From Mycolicibacterium aubagnense (GTDB lineage: Bacteria; Actinomycetota; Actinomycetes; Mycobacteriales; Mycobacteriaceae): a stretch of DNA of 64,000 nucleotides. Shown here piece by piece: positions 51,156 through 62,148 of this stretch. The notes beneath the pieces were generated by a model. That model searched no databases and was not told the DNA's origin. It saw only the letters and a program-made list of their open reading frames with translations. The position numbers and the translations under genes were made by a program. The DNA is taken from contig NZ_AP022577.1 of assembly GCF_010730955.1 (NCBI RefSeq), positions 3,844,001 to 3,908,000 on the forward strand, written 5' to 3'. Within the stretch, counting starts at the first letter, position 1. Every line of letters starts with the position of its first letter.

Positions 51156-53054
51156 ATGAGTGGTGGATCGACCTCCGGCGTGTCGATGACGGAAAGGACC
51201 CACGTGCGACCGAGCAGCGCGGGCAGTAACACAGTGGTCGCCGATGTTGATGCGGCGCAGCGGGCAGCACGCGTCGACCGCGACGTACTGACCCGGTTCT
51301 CCACCAGCTGTCTGGCGCTCGGCTTGAGTGTCGACGGTCGCCGTCGTCCGGCTGATCTCGATGCCGCCCTGGGCGGTTTCCTGACGCTGACGCGCATCGC
51401 CGGCGAGCACTGCGACGCCTGGACCGGTCTGGCTGCCGCGGGTGCGGCTACGCCCGACGTGGTCGAGGCGATCTGGCGGACGGTGTCCACGGCAGGTGTG
51501 CTGCAGCGCGCCCTCGACCTCGCCGATGGGGATCTGGGCTTCAGCTACGACAGTGGGCTGTATCTGCAGTTCCGGGCGGCCGACCGGGACGGATTCCAAC
51601 TTGCCTATGCCGCAACGCTATCCGCCGCGGGTGCATACGAAGACGCCGATCAACTGGTCGGTGAACTGCTCGACCGCAAGCCGGGCTGGTTGCCGGCGCG
51701 TTGGGTGCGGGTGGCGATGTATCACCGCACCCGCCGCTGGTCCGATGTGGTGCGGCAGTTGACCCCGATCGTGAGCGATCCGAACCTGGACGCGTCCTAC
51801 GCGCATGCCGCGCGAGTGGCGCTGGGAATCGCGCTGGCGCACCTGGGCATGTTCGCTCCGGCGCTGTCGCACCTGGAGGACCCCGAGGGACCCGTCGCCG
51901 TCGCCGCGGTCGACGGCACCTTCGTCAAGGCGCTGTCGCTGCGTGCCCAGGGCGAGGACGAGGAGGCCACCGATGTGCTGGCCGAGCTGTACGCCGCCCA
52001 TCCGGACAACGCCGCTGCCGAACATGCGTTGACCGACACCAGCTTTGGCATCGACCCGACCACCGCGGCCCGCATCGAGGCCCGGCACAACCCATGGGAT
52101 CCCGAGACCGAGCCCACCGAGGCCGAGTTCGTCGATCCGGATGCCAAGTCGCGCAAGGCGCATCTGCTGGTCGAGGCGGAGGCCGAGCTGGCCGAGTTCA
52201 TCGGCCTGGAAGAGGTCAAGTATCAGGTGGCCCGGCTGAAAAGCTCTGTGGCCATGTCTATTCGGCGCCAAGAGCGGGGCCTGGCCGTGGCCCAGCGCAC
52301 CAACCACCTGGTGTTCGCCGGCCCTCCCGGAACCGGTAAGACGACCATCGCCCGCGTGGTCGCCAAGATCTACTGCGGTCTGGGCCTGCTGCGCAAAGAG
52401 ACGGTGCGCGAGGTGCATCGCGCCGACCTGATCGGCCAGCACATCGGTGAAACCGAGGCCAAGACCAACGCCATCATCGACAGTGCGCTCGACGGCGTCC
52501 TATTCCTCGACGAGGCGTACGCGTTGGTGTCCACCGGCGCCAAGAACGACTTCGGTCTGGTCGCCATCGACACCCTGCTGGCGCGCATGGAGAACGACCG
52601 CAACCGCCTGGTCGTGATCATCGCGGGCTACCGCAAGGACCTTGACATGTTCCTGGACACCAACGAAGGTCTGCGGTCACGCTTCACGCGGAGCATCGAC
52701 TTCCCGTCGTACTCGGCGACCGAACTCACCGAGATCGCCATGCGGATGGCCGAAAAGCGGGACAGCGTCTTCGAATCCGCGGCGCAGGCCGAGATGCAGC
52801 AGCTGTTCGGCCACCTCGCGACGGCGACGACGCCCGACGCGGCCGGTGTCGCGCGCCGCAGCCTCGACATCGCGGGCAACGGCCGCTTCGTGCGAAATCT
52901 GGTGGAGCGCTCGGAGGAAGAACGTGAGTACCGGTTGGATCACCTTGCCGCGCACGACTTCACCGACGACGAACTCATGACGATCACCGCGGATGACGTC
53001 AGCAACTCGGCCGCGCCGTTGCTGCGTGGTCTCGGACTGGTGGTGCCCACATAG
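51156..53054 (+). CDS. eccA3: ESX-3 AAA ATPase EccA3
   Basis: A 632-residue cytosolic CbxX/CfqX-type AAA ATPase of the type VII secretion system. The N-terminal ~290 residues are TPR-like helices (GGFLTLTRIAGEHCDAWTGL, RWVRVAMYHRTRRWSDVVRQ, ALGIALAHLGMFAPALSHLE). The ATPase core has Walker A FAGPPGTGKTTIAR (about residue 389), Walker B GVLFLDEAYALVS (about residue 449), sensor and Arg-finger region GLRSRFTRSIDFPS. It helps release PE/PPE substrates from EspG or drive export. GGAGG ten bases before ATG 51156. It matches M. tuberculosis EccA3 closely. Its stop overlaps the eccB3 start by one base. Confidence 0.96.
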   Translation: MSGGSTSGVSMTERTHVRPSSAGSNTVVADVDAAQRAARVDRDVLTRFSTSCLALGLSVDGRRRPADLDAALGGFLTLTRIAGEHCDAWTGLAAAGAATPDVVEAIWRTVSTAGVLQRALDLADGDLGFSYDSGLYLQFRAADRDGFQLAYAATLSAAGAYEDADQLVGELLDRKPGWLPARWVRVAMYHRTRRWSDVVRQLTPIVSDPNLDASYAHAARVALGIALAHLGMFAPALSHLEDPEGPVAVAAVDGTFVKALSLRAQGEDEEATDVLAELYAAHPDNAAAEHALTDTSFGIDPTTAARIEARHNPWDPETEPTEAEFVDPDAKSRKAHLLVEAEAELAEFIGLEEVKYQVARLKSSVAMSIRRQERGLAVAQRTNHLVFAGPPGTGKTTIARVVAKIYCGLGLLRKETVREVHRADLIGQHIGETEAKTNAIIDSALDGVLFLDEAYALVSTGAKNDFGLVAIDTLLARMENDRNRLVVIIAGYRKDLDMFLDTNEGLRSRFTRSIDFPSYSATELTEIAMRMAEKRDSVFESAAQAEMQQLFGHLATATTPDAAGVARRSLDIAGNGRFVRNLVERSEEEREYRLDHLAAHDFTDDELMTITADDVSNSAAPLLRGLGLVVPT

Positions 53055-54652
53055 TGAGTAGTGACGATCGAAAGACCTTCAGTTCCCGTACGCCGGTGAA
53101 CGAGAACCCGGAGCAGGTCCGGTACCGCCGTGGCTTTGTCACCCGTCACCAGGTGTCGGGTTGGCGATTCCTCATGCGGCGCATCGCATCTGGCGTGGCC
53201 CTGCACGACACCCGGATGCTGGTCGACCCGCTGCGGACCCAGAGTCGCTCGGTGCTGGTGGGTGGGCTGGTCCTCGTCACCGGACTCGCAGGCTGCTTCG
53301 TCTTCTCGCTGATCCGGCCCGCCGGCGTCGCGGGTAATGATGTGATCCTGGCCGACCGGGAGACCTCCGCGCTGTATGTGCGGGTGGGCGACCAACTGCA
53401 CCCGGTCGTGAATCTGACCTCGGCCCGGCTCATCGCCGGACGGCCGGACAACCCGACCATGGTCCCGAGCGCCGAATTGGACAAGTTCCCGCGCGGCAGC
53501 CTCATCGGCATCCCGGGTGCCCCGGAACGAATGGTGCCCAACACTTCTCGCGACGCCGACTGGACCGTGTGCGATGCGGTCACCGGCGCCGAGGTGGGCG
53601 TCACCCTGATCACGGGCGCACTCACCGAAGGCGGCTCCCGCGCCGGCGCGCTCGGCGCGCACGACGCGGTGCTGGTCCGCAACGACGGCGTCGGCTCCGC
53701 AGGCGTGAACGGCGGCAGCTGGCTGTTGTGGAACGGCAAGCGGAGTGCGGTCGACCTGAACAACCGCGCGGTGACGGCGGCACTCGGTCTGGGCGCCAAC
53801 GGAACCGCCCTGCCCGCGCCCCGGGCCATCGCCGATGGCCTGTTCAACGCAATCCCGGAGTCGGCCCCGCTGGCCGCGCCGGTGATCGCGGGCGCGGGCC
53901 AGCCGACCCCGTACCCGATGCCGGTCGCAGCACCGGTCGGTGCGGTGGTCACCGCGATCAGCACGGACGATGCGGCGGACAACGGGCACCACTCGCTCCA
54001 GTACTATGCGGTCCTCGACGATGGCCTGCAACCGATTTCGCAAGTCGTCGCGGCGATCATGCGGAACACCGACTCGTACGGACTCGAGCAGCCGCCGCGG
54101 CTGTCTGCCGACCAGGTGGCCCGCGTCCCGGTCTCCACCGCGATCAGCGCCGCGGCGTACCCGGAGCACCCGCTCACCGTCGTCGACGCCGCCAAGGCGC
54201 CGTTGACCTGCGCCCGTTGGACCAAACACGATGGCGCCACGACCAATTCGCTCACCCTGCTGTCCGGAGCGACACTGCCGCTGCCGGCGGGCGAGCACAC
54301 CGTGGCGTTGGCCGGCGCCGCCGGCACCGCGCAGCGGGTGGCGGTGGCGCCGGGCACCGGATACTTCGTCCAGGCCACCGGCCAGGCCGGCACCCCGGCA
54401 CTGTCCGGCTACTGGATCAGCGACACCGGTGTTCGCTACGGCATCTCCACCGAAGGCGAAGCCACCAATGCCGATCGCAAAACCCCTGCCGCGCTGGGTC
54501 TTACCGCGCCACCGCTGCCGGTGCCGTGGTCGATCCTCAGCCAGTTCGCGCCCGGCCCGACGTTGTCGCGGAGTGACGCGCTGCAAATCCCGGCGCTCGT
54601 CCCCACCAGAACCAGCCCGGCCAATGATGTCGCTGTGAGGGAGAACCCGTGA
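53054..54652 (+). CDS. eccB3: ESX-3 membrane component EccB3
   Basis: A 532-residue core subunit of the ESX-3 membrane complex. A short cytosolic N terminus ([20 protein letters not shown]) leads into one membrane helix ([20 protein letters not shown], residues ~67-87) and a large periplasmic part with the EccB repeat pattern ([37 protein letters not shown]). Two periplasmic Cys ([20 protein letters not shown]) are placed to form the conserved disulfide. GTG 53054 sits on the last base of the eccA3 stop, and the end overlaps eccC3 as GTGA. Confidence 0.96.
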   Translation: MSSDDRKTFSSRTPVNENPEQVRYRRGFVTRHQVSGWRFLMRRIASGVALHDTRMLVDPLRTQSRSVLVGGLVLVTGLAGCFVFSLIRPAGVAGNDVILADRETSALYVRVGDQLHPVVNLTSARLIAGRPDNPTMVPSAELDKFPRGSLIGIPGAPERMVPNTSRDADWTVCDAVTGAEVGVTLITGALTEGGSRAGALGAHDAVLVRNDGVGSAGVNGGSWLLWNGKRSAVDLNNRAVTAALGLGANGTALPAPRAIADGLFNAIPESAPLAAPVIAGAGQPTPYPMPVAAPVGAVVTAISTDDAADNGHHSLQYYAVLDDGLQPISQVVAAIMRNTDSYGLEQPPRLSADQVARVPVSTAISAAAYPEHPLTVVDAAKAPLTCARWTKHDGATTNSLTLLSGATLPLPAGEHTVALAGAAGTAQRVAVAPGTGYFVQATGQAGTPALSGYWISDTGVRYGISTEGEATNADRKTPAALGLTAPPLPVPWSILSQFAPGPTLSRSDALQIPALVPTRTSPANDVAVRENP

Positions 54653-57600
54653 GCCGTCTGATCTTCGAAGCGCGGCGCCGCCTGCCCGTCCCGGCGACCC
54701 GCGCGAGCGTCATCACCATCGAGCCGCCGCCGGAGCTGCCGCGGCTGGTGCCGCCGTCGCTGTTGCGCCGGGTGTTGCCCTACCTGATCGTGATCCTGAT
54801 CGTCGGCATGGTGGTGGCGCTGGTGGCCACCGGTATGCGCGTCATCTCGCCGCAGACGTTGTTCTTCCCGTTCGTTCTCCTGTTGGCCGCCACCGCTTTC
54901 TACCGCGGTTCGGACAACAAGACCCGGACCGAGGAGGTCGACGCCGAGCGCGCCGATTACCTCCGCTACCTGTCGGTGGTGCGCGACAACGTGCGCGCGC
55001 AGGCCGCTGAGCAGCGGGCCGCCCGCGAGTGGTCCCACCCCGCACCCGATCAGTTGGCCGCCGTCGCAGGTACCCGACGCCAGTGGGAGCGCGACCCGCA
55101 CGACGCCGACTTCCTGGTGGTGCGCGCCGGGCTGCACGACGCGCGGCTGGAGACGGTGCTGCAGGTCAAGGACACCGCCGCCGAGATCGATCTGGAGCCG
55201 GTGTCGCACAGCGCATTGCGCGGACTCCTCGATGTCCAACGGACGGTCCCCGCGATTCCCGGCGGTATCGATCTGACCAAGGTCTCGCGGATCACCGTGC
55301 TCGGCGACGCCGACGAGGTGCGGGGCGCGCTGCGCGCCTGGATCGCACAAGCGGTGACCTGGCATGACCCGGCCCTACTCGGGGTCGGCCTGGCGGCGGC
55401 GGATGCCGAGGCCCTGGAATCGGAAACCTGGTCGTGGCTGAAGTGGCTGCCGCACAGCGACATTCCCGGCCAGATCGACGGCGTTGGACCGGCCCGCTAC
55501 CTGGCCGCGGGCGTTCCCGAACTCGCCGGCCTGCTCTCGGGTGAACTCGCGGACCGGGAGCCGTTCGGCGCCGCCGAGACCGCACCGCTGCGGCACCTGC
55601 TGATCGTCGTGGACGACCCGCACGCCGACCTGGGCGAGCTCCTGCCGCGGGCCGGGCTGGCCGGCGTCACCGTGGTGCAGCGCGGCACCGAACAGCCGGA
55701 GTACCCGGACCCGGAGCGCCTCGTGCTGCGCGTGGCCGGCGGTCGCATCGAGCGGTGGGCAGCGGCCGGGTGGCAGTCGTACTTCGATGTCGCCGACGAC
55801 TTTTCGCCGCAGGAGGCCGCGCACCTGGCGCGCGGCCTCGCACGCTGGGACTCCAACCCGAACCGGGCGCGCAGCACCGGCGGCGGGCTGGCCACGTTCG
55901 GCACCCTGCTGGGCATCCCCGATGCCGCCGCGCTCGACGTCGCCGGTCTGTGGGCGCCGCGCACCCGGGCCGACGAACTCCGGGTGCCCATCGGCGTGAC
56001 CGCCACCGGTGAACCGCTGATGTTCGACCTGAAGGACGAAGCCGAAGGCGGCATGGGGCCGCACGGCCTGATGATCGGCATGACGGGCTCCGGCAAGTCG
56101 CAGACCCTGATGTCGATCCTGTTGTCGCTGTTGACGACCCACTCGGCCGAGCGTCTCATCGTCATCTACGCCGACTTCAAGGGCGAGGCCGGCGCGGACA
56201 TCTTCCGGGACTTCCCGCAGGTCGTCGCCGTCATCTCGAACATGGCCGAGAAGCGCTCGCTGGCCGACCGGTTCGCGGACACCCTGCGCGGTGAGGTGGC
56301 GCGGCGGGAACAGCTGCTGATGGAGGCCGGCCGGCGGGTGCAGGGCAGCGCCTTCAACTCGGTGCTGGAGTACGAAGCTGCCAGGGAGCAGGCGGGGGAG
56401 GGCGGCATCGAATTGCCCCCGATCCCGACGCTGCTGGTGGTCGCCGACGAGTTCTCGCTGATGCTCGCCGACCATCCCGAATACGCCGAACTGTTCGACT
56501 ACGTTGCCCGCAAGGGCCGCTCGTTCCGCATCCACATCCTGTTCGCATCGCAAACCCTGGACGTGGGCCGGATCAAGGACATCGACAAGAACACCTCGTA
56601 CCGCATCGGTCTGAAGGTCGCGAGCCCGTCGGTCAGCCGGCAGATCATCGGAGTGGAGGACGCGTACCACATCGAGGCCGGTCCGGAACACAAGGGCGAA
56701 GGCTTCCTGGTCCCGACCCCGGGCGCGGTGCCGGTCAAGTTCCGCAGCACGTACGTGGACGGCATCTACGACCCGCCGCGTGCCGAGAAAGCCGTTGTGG
56801 TGCATGCAGTTCCGCAGCCTCAGCTGTTCCCGGCAGGCCACGTCACCCCGGCCCCCGACACCGTGATCGTCACCGACGAAACGCCGGGCCTACGTCCGCC
56901 GCGCAAGCTGGTCGCGACCATCGGGGAGCAGCTGGCGCAGTACGGCCCGCGGGCGCCGCGGCTGTGGCTGGCTCCGCTGGACGAGCCGATCGCGCTGCCG
57001 GAGCTGTTGGCGGGCACCGAGATTCCCGCCGGCCACGGCCGCTGGCCGCTGGGCGAGATCGACCGACCGTTCCAGATGCGTCGCGATCCGCTGGTTTTCG
57101 ATGCCACCTCGGCGGCGGCCAACCTCGTCATCCACGGTGGGCCGAAGTCCGGGAAATCGACCGCACTGCAGACGTTCATCCTGTCGGCCGCCGCGACGCA
57201 CTCGCCGCGTGCTGTCACTTTCTACTGCCTCGACTACGGCGGCGGCGGCCTGCGCTCGCTCAAGCCACTGGCTCATGTCGGCAGCGTGGCGTCGCCGCTG
57301 GAGCCGGAGCGTATCCGTCGCACCTTCGGTGAACTGGAGCAGTTGCTCGCGTCCCGCCAGGCGCGTGCCGCGGCCGGTGACGGTGGCGTGCGCGACGATG
57401 GCTACGGCGACGTCTTCCTGGTGATCGACAACCTGTACGCGTTCAGCCGGGACAACACCGACACGTTCAACACCCGTAACCCCTTGCTGGCCAAGGTGAC
57501 CGAACTGGTCAACTCCGGGATGGCCTACGGCATCCACGTGGTGATCACGACGCCGAACTGGCTCGAGGTGCCGCTCGCGATGCGCGATGGCCTGGGTCTG

Positions 57601-58650
57601 CGGCTCGAGCTCAAGCTGGCCGACTCGCGCGACAGCAATGTGCGATCAGCAGGTACGCCCGGCGTGGCGGCCCTGTCCCGCCCCGCCGACGGCGTCCCCG
57701 CCGACCAGCCGGGCCGCGGCCTGACCATGGCGGCCGAGCACTTCTTGTTCGCCGAACCGGATCTCGCTGCGATCCCGGCCATCAACGCTCGGTATGCGGG
57801 GCAGACGGCGCCGCCCGTGCGCCTGCTGCCGACTGATCTGGCCCCGGAAACCCTTGCGCCGCTGTACCGGAACCCCGAGACGGTAGTGATCGGTCAGCGC
57901 GAACAGGACCTGGCGCCGGTCGCGGTCGACTTCTCGGCCAACCCGCTGCTGATGGTGTTCGGCGACGCCAAGTCCGGCAAGACCACGCTGCTGCGGCATC
58001 TGATCCGCACCATCCGGGACAACTCCACGCCGCAGTCGGTGGCGTTCACCGTGATCGACCGCAGGCTGCACCTGGTGGACGAACCGTTGTTCGCGGACAA
58101 CGAGTACACCCCGAACGTCGACCGCGTCACCCCGGCCATGCTCGGGCTGGCGGCACTGCTCGAGAAGCGCAGGCCCCCAGCGGGTCTGTCGGCCGCGGAA
58201 CTGAGTGGGTGGACCTACCGGAACGGACAGGGCAACCACATCCACTACCTGATCATCGACGACGTCGACCAAATCCCGGATGCGCCCGCCGTCAGTGGTC
58301 CGTTCGTCGGCCAGCGGCCGTGGACGGCACTGCTGGGGTTGCTCTCCCAGGCCGCCGAACTGGGGCTGCGGGTGATCGTCACCGCGCGCGCCGCCGGCTC
58401 CGCCCACGCGGTGATGACGGCCCCGCTGCTGCGCAGGCTGAGTGAGCTGCAGGCCACCACCGTCATGCTGTCCGGCAACCCGCAGGACAGCGGTCGCATC
58501 CGCGGCCACCGGTTCAACCGCTTGCCCGCCGGTCGCGCCATGGTGCTCGGCGACAGCGATGAAGCCACGTACGTCCAGTTGATCAATCCGCTGGTGGCCG
58601 AACCGGTTCCGGGCCGGGCCACCGCACCACAACGAGGGGAGTTCCACTGA
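54649..58650 (+). CDS. eccC3: ESX-3 FtsK/SpoIIIE-type ATPase EccC3
   Basis: A 1333-residue motor protein. Two membrane helices ([20 protein letters not shown], residues ~45-65, and [16 protein letters not shown]) precede three FtsK-like ATPase domains. Walker A motifs are GMTGSGKSQ (about residue 477), GGPKSGKST (about 829) and GDAKSGKTT (about 1104). The first Walker B is [13 protein letters not shown]; in the second, [11 protein letters not shown] has Asn after Asp in place of the catalytic acid, and the third has [11 protein letters not shown]. It is a single polypeptide, as in ESX-3 systems, whereas ESX-1 splits it. The C terminus binds the EsxH signal. Start GTG 54649 and stop overlap both neighbours. 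Confidence 0.96.
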   Translation: MSRLIFEARRRLPVPATRASVITIEPPPELPRLVPPSLLRRVLPYLIVILIVGMVVALVATGMRVISPQTLFFPFVLLLAATAFYRGSDNKTRTEEVDAERADYLRYLSVVRDNVRAQAAEQRAAREWSHPAPDQLAAVAGTRRQWERDPHDADFLVVRAGLHDARLETVLQVKDTAAEIDLEPVSHSALRGLLDVQRTVPAIPGGIDLTKVSRITVLGDADEVRGALRAWIAQAVTWHDPALLGVGLAAADAEALESETWSWLKWLPHSDIPGQIDGVGPARYLAAGVPELAGLLSGELADREPFGAAETAPLRHLLIVVDDPHADLGELLPRAGLAGVTVVQRGTEQPEYPDPERLVLRVAGGRIERWAAAGWQSYFDVADDFSPQEAAHLARGLARWDSNPNRARSTGGGLATFGTLLGIPDAAALDVAGLWAPRTRADELRVPIGVTATGEPLMFDLKDEAEGGMGPHGLMIGMTGSGKSQTLMSILLSLLTTHSAERLIVIYADFKGEAGADIFRDFPQVVAVISNMAEKRSLADRFADTLRGEVARREQLLMEAGRRVQGSAFNSVLEYEAAREQAGEGGIELPPIPTLLVVADEFSLMLADHPEYAELFDYVARKGRSFRIHILFASQTLDVGRIKDIDKNTSYRIGLKVASPSVSRQIIGVEDAYHIEAGPEHKGEGFLVPTPGAVPVKFRSTYVDGIYDPPRAEKAVVVHAVPQPQLFPAGHVTPAPDTVIVTDETPGLRPPRKLVATIGEQLAQYGPRAPRLWLAPLDEPIALPELLAGTEIPAGHGRWPLGEIDRPFQMRRDPLVFDATSAAANLVIHGGPKSGKSTALQTFILSAAATHSPRAVTFYCLDYGGGGLRSLKPLAHVGSVASPLEPERIRRTFGELEQLLASRQARAAAGDGGVRDDGYGDVFLVIDNLYAFSRDNTDTFNTRNPLLAKVTELVNSGMAYGIHVVITTPNWLEVPLAMRDGLGLRLELKLADSRDSNVRSAGTPGVAALSRPADGVPADQPGRGLTMAAEHFLFAEPDLAAIPAINARYAGQTAPPVRLLPTDLAPETLAPLYRNPETVVIGQREQDLAPVAVDFSANPLLMVFGDAKSGKTTLLRHLIRTIRDNSTPQSVAFTVIDRRLHLVDEPLFADNEYTPNVDRVTPAMLGLAALLEKRRPPAGLSAAELSGWTYRNGQGNHIHYLIIDDVDQIPDAPAVSGPFVGQRPWTALLGLLSQAAELGLRVIVTARAAGSAHAVMTAPLLRRLSELQATTVMLSGNPQDSGRIRGHRFNRLPAGRAMVLGDSDEATYVQLINPLVAEPVPGRATAPQRGEFH

Positions 58651-58958
58651 TGACCTTGCGCGTCGTTCCCGAAGGACTGACCGCAGCCGGTGCCGCCGTC
58701 GAGGCGCTCACCGCTCGGCTCGCCGCCGCCCATGCCGCGGCCGCTCCCGCGGTCACGGCGGTGATCCCGCCCGCCGCGGATCCCGTATCGCTGCAAACAG
58801 CGATCAGCCTGAGCGCACACGGTGCCGAACACGAGGCCGTCGCGGCTCAGGGCGTGACCGAACTCGGCCGTGCCGGAGGCGGTGTCACCGAAGCCGGCAT
58901 CAGCTACGCGACGGGCGATGCCGGAGCCGCCGCCACCTACGTGACAGTCCTCGGCTGA
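58650..58958 (+). CDS. PE5: PE-family protein PE5
   Basis: A 102-residue short PE protein: [20 protein letters not shown] at the N terminus carries the PE motif, and YATGD (Y-x3-D) near residue 86 is the general type VII secretion signal after the helical hairpin. There is no PGRS tail. It would pair with the PPE protein encoded next and be chaperoned by EspG3. ATG 58650 overlaps the eccC3 stop by one base (TGATG). Confidence 0.94.
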   Translation: MTLRVVPEGLTAAGAAVEALTARLAAAHAAAAPAVTAVIPPAADPVSLQTAISLSAHGAEHEAVAAQGVTELGRAGGGVTEAGISYATGDAGAAATYVTVLG

Positions 58959-58959
58959 G

Positions 58960-60540
58960 ATGACCGCCCCCGTGGGGACAGGCCTGCCGACCGGCCCAAT
59001 CTGGGCGGCGCTGCCGCCCGAAGTCCATTCGACGCTGCTGTCCAGTGGACCCGGTCCGGGCCCGCTGCTGGCCGCGGCGGCTGCCTGGCAGTCGCTGAGC
59101 GCCGAATATGCCTCGGCCGCAGCTGAACTCACCGGGCTGTTGGGTGAGGTCCAGGCCGGGGCCTGGGAGGGCCCGAGCGCCGAGCAGTACCTCGCGTCGC
59201 ACGCGCCGTATCTCACCTGGCTGGCCCAGGCCAGCGCCGACAGCGCCGCCAACGCCGCGCTGCACGAGACCGCCGCCGCGGCCTACAGCACGGCCCTGGC
59301 CGCGATGCCGACGTTGCCCGAATTGGCGCTCAACCACGTGGTGAACGCGGCCCTGGTCGCGACGAACTTCTTCGGTATCAACACCATTCCGATCGCACTG
59401 AACGAGGCCGACTACGCGCGCATGTGGTTGCAGGCCGCGACCATCATGGGTACGTACCAGGCGGTGTCGGGCGCGGCGGTGGCGGCGACTCCGGCGACCA
59501 CGCCGGCGCCGATGATGCTGGCGGTCGGCGTCGGCGAGGCCGGTACTGCCACGGCCGGTGCCACGCAGGCGGGTGCCCAGTTGCAGGCGGCGGACGCCGG
59601 CACGTCGCTCGACTCGTCGAACGCGATCACCGACTACCTGTACAACTACATCAAGACGCTGCCCGGCGGCGACCTGATCTGGAAGTTTCTGCAGGACCCG
59701 CTGGGTCAGATCCGGCAGATGTTCTTCGACTTCCTGACCAATCCCTCGGAAGCGTTGACCACCTGGGGCCCGCTGCTTTTCGCGCTGGGCTATCAGGCGT
59801 TCTTCCAGCCCGTCGGCTGGACCACGTGGGGAGTGGGGCTGACCGCGCCGCTGTGGGGTCCGGCCCTGATCGCCGTCGGTCTGTCCAGCCTGGGTCTCCT
59901 GGCATTGCTGGAGCCGGACTTCGTACCGGAACCCGAACTCGCCGAGGCGTTCCCACCGCCCCCGCAGTTGCAGGCCGCCGATCACCCGTTGCCGGTGGTC
60001 AGCGTCGCCCCGACGGTGCCGGCCACCCCGGCGAGCCCGGCGAGCGCGCCTGCGCCAGCGCCGACTTCGGTCGCAGCTCCCGCGCCGGCGCCCCCCGCGC
60101 CGATGATGGCGTACGCGGTGGCCGTCGACGACCCGGGCGGCGGTTTCACGCCGACGCTGCGGGACGGCGCCACGGCGCCGGCGCCCGCATCCGGCATCGC
60201 GGCCGCAGCCGCCGCGGCGGCCGCAGCCGCCGCCACCGAGCGGCGTCGCGCACGTCGTCGTCGCGCGGCCAAGGAGCGCGGCGTCCGCGACGAGTACATG
60301 GACATGAACTCCGAGGTGGATCCCGATTTCGGGGACGACTTCGAGGCGGACCGGGCCCCGCGCACCGACGTTCTGGCCTCGGCCCGCGGTGCCGGGCCGA
60401 TCGGTTTCACCGGCACGGTGACCCGTCAGGACCAGCCGGCCACCGGCCTGAACCGGTTGACCGGCAACGGATTCGGGAGCGGCGCCACCGAACCCATGCT
60501 GCCCGGCAGCTGGGGATCGGAAGGCGGTGCCAACCGCTGA
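58960..60540 (+). CDS. PPE4: PPE-family protein PPE4
   Basis: A 526-residue PPE protein. The first ~180 residues are the PPE domain: [20 protein letters not shown] with the Pro-Pro-Glu motif, [20 protein letters not shown] with the W-x-G turn, and the EspG-binding hydrophobic tip between helices 4 and 5 ([20 protein letters not shown]). A middle hydrophobic region ([20 protein letters not shown]) is followed by a Pro/Ala-rich segment, a poly-Ala stretch and [17 protein letters not shown]5/PPE4 is needed for siderophore uptake in M. tuberculosis. The spacing to PE5 is one base. Confidence 0.94.
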   Translation: MTAPVGTGLPTGPIWAALPPEVHSTLLSSGPGPGPLLAAAAAWQSLSAEYASAAAELTGLLGEVQAGAWEGPSAEQYLASHAPYLTWLAQASADSAANAALHETAAAAYSTALAAMPTLPELALNHVVNAALVATNFFGINTIPIALNEADYARMWLQAATIMGTYQAVSGAAVAATPATTPAPMMLAVGVGEAGTATAGATQAGAQLQAADAGTSLDSSNAITDYLYNYIKTLPGGDLIWKFLQDPLGQIRQMFFDFLTNPSEALTTWGPLLFALGYQAFFQPVGWTTWGVGLTAPLWGPALIAVGLSSLGLLALLEPDFVPEPELAEAFPPPPQLQAADHPLPVVSVAPTVPATPASPASAPAPAPTSVAAPAPAPPAPMMAYAVAVDDPGGGFTPTLRDGATAPAPASGIAAAAAAAAAAAATERRRARRRRAAKERGVRDEYMDMNSEVDPDFGDDFEADRAPRTDVLASARGAGPIGFTGTVTRQDQPATGLNRLTGNGFGSGATEPMLPGSWGSEGGANR

Positions 60541-60608
60541 ACCTGTCCATGTGAACCAAAACGCTTGACCACCAACAGAAATCCGGAAGAACCCCGAGAG
60601 GAATCACC

Positions 60609-60902
60609 ATGAGCATGCTCGACGCACACATCCCCCAGCTGGTCGCTTCCGAGTCGGCCTTCTCGGCCAAGGCCGCACTGATGCGCAGCACCATTGCCCA
60701 GGCCGAACAGGCCGCGCAGTCCGCCCAGGGTTTCCACCAGGGTGACTCGGCCGTCGCGTTCCAGGCTGCCCACGTCCGCTTCATGGAGGTTGCCGCCAAG
60801 GTCAACGGCCTGCTCGACATCGCGCAGGTCAACCTGGGTGATGCCGCCGGCACCTACGTCGCGCAGGACACCGCCGCGGCCGGCACGTACACCTCCGTCT
60901 AG
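60609..60902 (+). CDS. esxG: ESAT-6-like secreted protein EsxG
   Basis: A 97-residue WXG100-family helical hairpin, partner of Esx[21 protein letters not shown], with [20 protein letters not shown] at the turn. As in M. tuberculosis EsxG the W-x-G is replaced by H-Q-G. Its C-terminal [11 protein letters not shown] carries a Y-x3-D export motif. GAGAGGA seven bases upstream of ATG 60609. It is secreted through ESX-3 as a dimer with EsxH. Confidence 0.96.
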   Translation: MSMLDAHIPQLVASESAFSAKAALMRSTIAQAEQAAQSAQGFHQGDSAVAFQAAHVRFMEVAAKVNGLLDIAQVNLGDAAGTYVAQDTAAAGTYTSV

Positions 60903-60934
60903 CCAGCGCCCCCACTTCGAAGCGAGGAAACCCC

Positions 60935-61222
60935 ATGTCCCAGATCATGTACAACTACCCGGCGATGCTGGCTCACTCCGGCGAGATGACCGCGTATGCC
61001 GGTGCCCTGCATGCCGTCGGTCTCGACATCGCCAGCGAGCAGGCGGCCCTGGCCGGCGCCTGGCAGGGCGACACCGGAACCAGCTACCAGGCGTGGCAGG
61101 CCCAGTGGAACACCGCCATGGAAGAGCTCGTGCACGCCTACCGGGCGATGGCGAGCACCCACGAGACCAACACGCTGTCGATGAGCGCCCGCGACGGCGC
61201 CGAAGGCGCCAAGTGGGTTTAG
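60935..61222 (+). CDS. esxH: ESAT-6-like secreted protein EsxH
   Basis: A 95-residue WXG100 protein with W-Q-G at residues 43-45 ([20 protein letters not shown]). The zinc site of M. tuberculosis EsxH uses H14, H70, H76 and E77; here H14, H76 and E77 are present, but residue 70 is Arg and a His stands at 67 ([16 protein letters not shown]). The C terminus is AKWV. GAAGCGAGGAAACCCC precedes ATG 60935. It overlaps the start of espG3 by ten bases. Confidence 0.96.
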   Translation: MSQIMYNYPAMLAHSGEMTAYAGALHAVGLDIASEQAALAGAWQGDTGTSYQAWQAQWNTAMEELVHAYRAMASTHETNTLSMSARDGAEGAKWV

Positions 61223-62148
61223 GGCCAAAGGTTTCGGCGCGTTCCGTATCGCTCAGCGGTACGGAACACGCCGAGACCCCGGTCTCCGCGGTCGAACTGA
61301 CCGCGGAGCAAGCCTGGTTCCTCGCGGACCGTCTCGGCGCCGGGGGCTTTCCGTGGGTGCTGGCGATCACCCAGCCCTACAGCGAGCCGTCGGCCAAGGC
61401 AGCGTTCGACGCGGACCAGGTCACCGCGCTGACGCGGATGGGGGTGCTGTCCGCTGACGGCGCCGTGCATCCCGCTGTCGCGCACTGGATTCGGGCTGTG
61501 TGCCGGCCCCGGCGCTGGCTCGAACTGCGATGGGTCTCCGGATCCGGCGCCATGCTGCGCGGGATTCTCGCCCGCCGCGGCGACGTGACGGTGGCGGTCC
61601 TGCGCAGCGAGCACCTGCTGACCTGTACCGAACTGACCGTTGCATCGCCGGATGCGCTGGTGCCGGTGCTCACGGCAGGGCTGTCCGGCCGGCCGCCGGC
61701 GCGGTTCGGCGAGTTCGCCTTGCCCGCCCACATCGGGGCCAAAGCTGACGAACGACTGCGCCGCGGGGAGTCGCTGGACGACGTGATGGACCACCTCGGC
61801 ATCCCGCCGAGTGCGCACGCCGTCGTGCGCGCCGCGTTCGCGCCCGGCCGCAGCTACGTGGAGATCGTCGCGGGCGATCACCGTGACGGCCACCGGATCA
61901 CCACCGATGTCGGCGTCAGCATCGTGGACACCACCGCCGGACGCGTTGTCGTGGCACCGGTGAAAGCCGCTGACGGCACCTGGATTTCAACTTTCGCCCC
62001 GGGCACCGACCTCGCCGTCACCGCTGCAGTGCAGCGACTGACCGCGACCCTGCCCGACGGTCCCTGGTTCCCCACGGCGAACCTGACCCGAGACTTCGAG
62101 ATTTCGACTGGAGAACGGAAAGAACATGTCCCCCAACACGTCTGGTAG
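61213..62148 (+). CDS. espG3: ESX-3 PE/PPE chaperone EspG3
   Basis: A 311-residue cytosolic chaperone. After an N-terminal extension the EspG fold begins [39 protein letters not shown], then [40 protein letters not shown], and near the end [20 protein letters not shown]. It binds the tip of PPE4 and other ESX-3 PPE proteins. The start GTG 61213 with GAAGG seven bases upstream lies inside the esxH 3' end; the frame contains no nearer convincing start. Its end overlaps eccD3 by 23 bases. Confidence 0.92.
   Translation: MGLGPKVSARSVSLSGTEHAETPVSAVELTAEQAWFLADRLGAGGFPWVLAITQPYSEPSAKAAFDADQVTALTRMGVLSADGAVHPAVAHWIRAVCRPRRWLELRWVSGSGAMLRGILARRGDVTVAVLRSEHLLTCTELTVASPDALVPVLTAGLSGRPPARFGEFALPAHIGAKADERLRRGESLDDVMDHLGIPPSAHAVVRAAFAPGRSYVEIVAGDHRDGHRITTDVGVSIVDTTAGRVVVAPVKAADGTWISTFAPGTDLAVTAAVQRLTATLPDGPWFPTANLTRDFEISTGERKEHVPQHVW

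Noticed and set aside
50974..51159. A 61-residue frame whose stop overlaps the eccA3 start as ATGA
   Set aside because: No ribosome-binding site, Arg-rich shadow-like composition. The overlap is probably chance, though it is noted in the leader entry.
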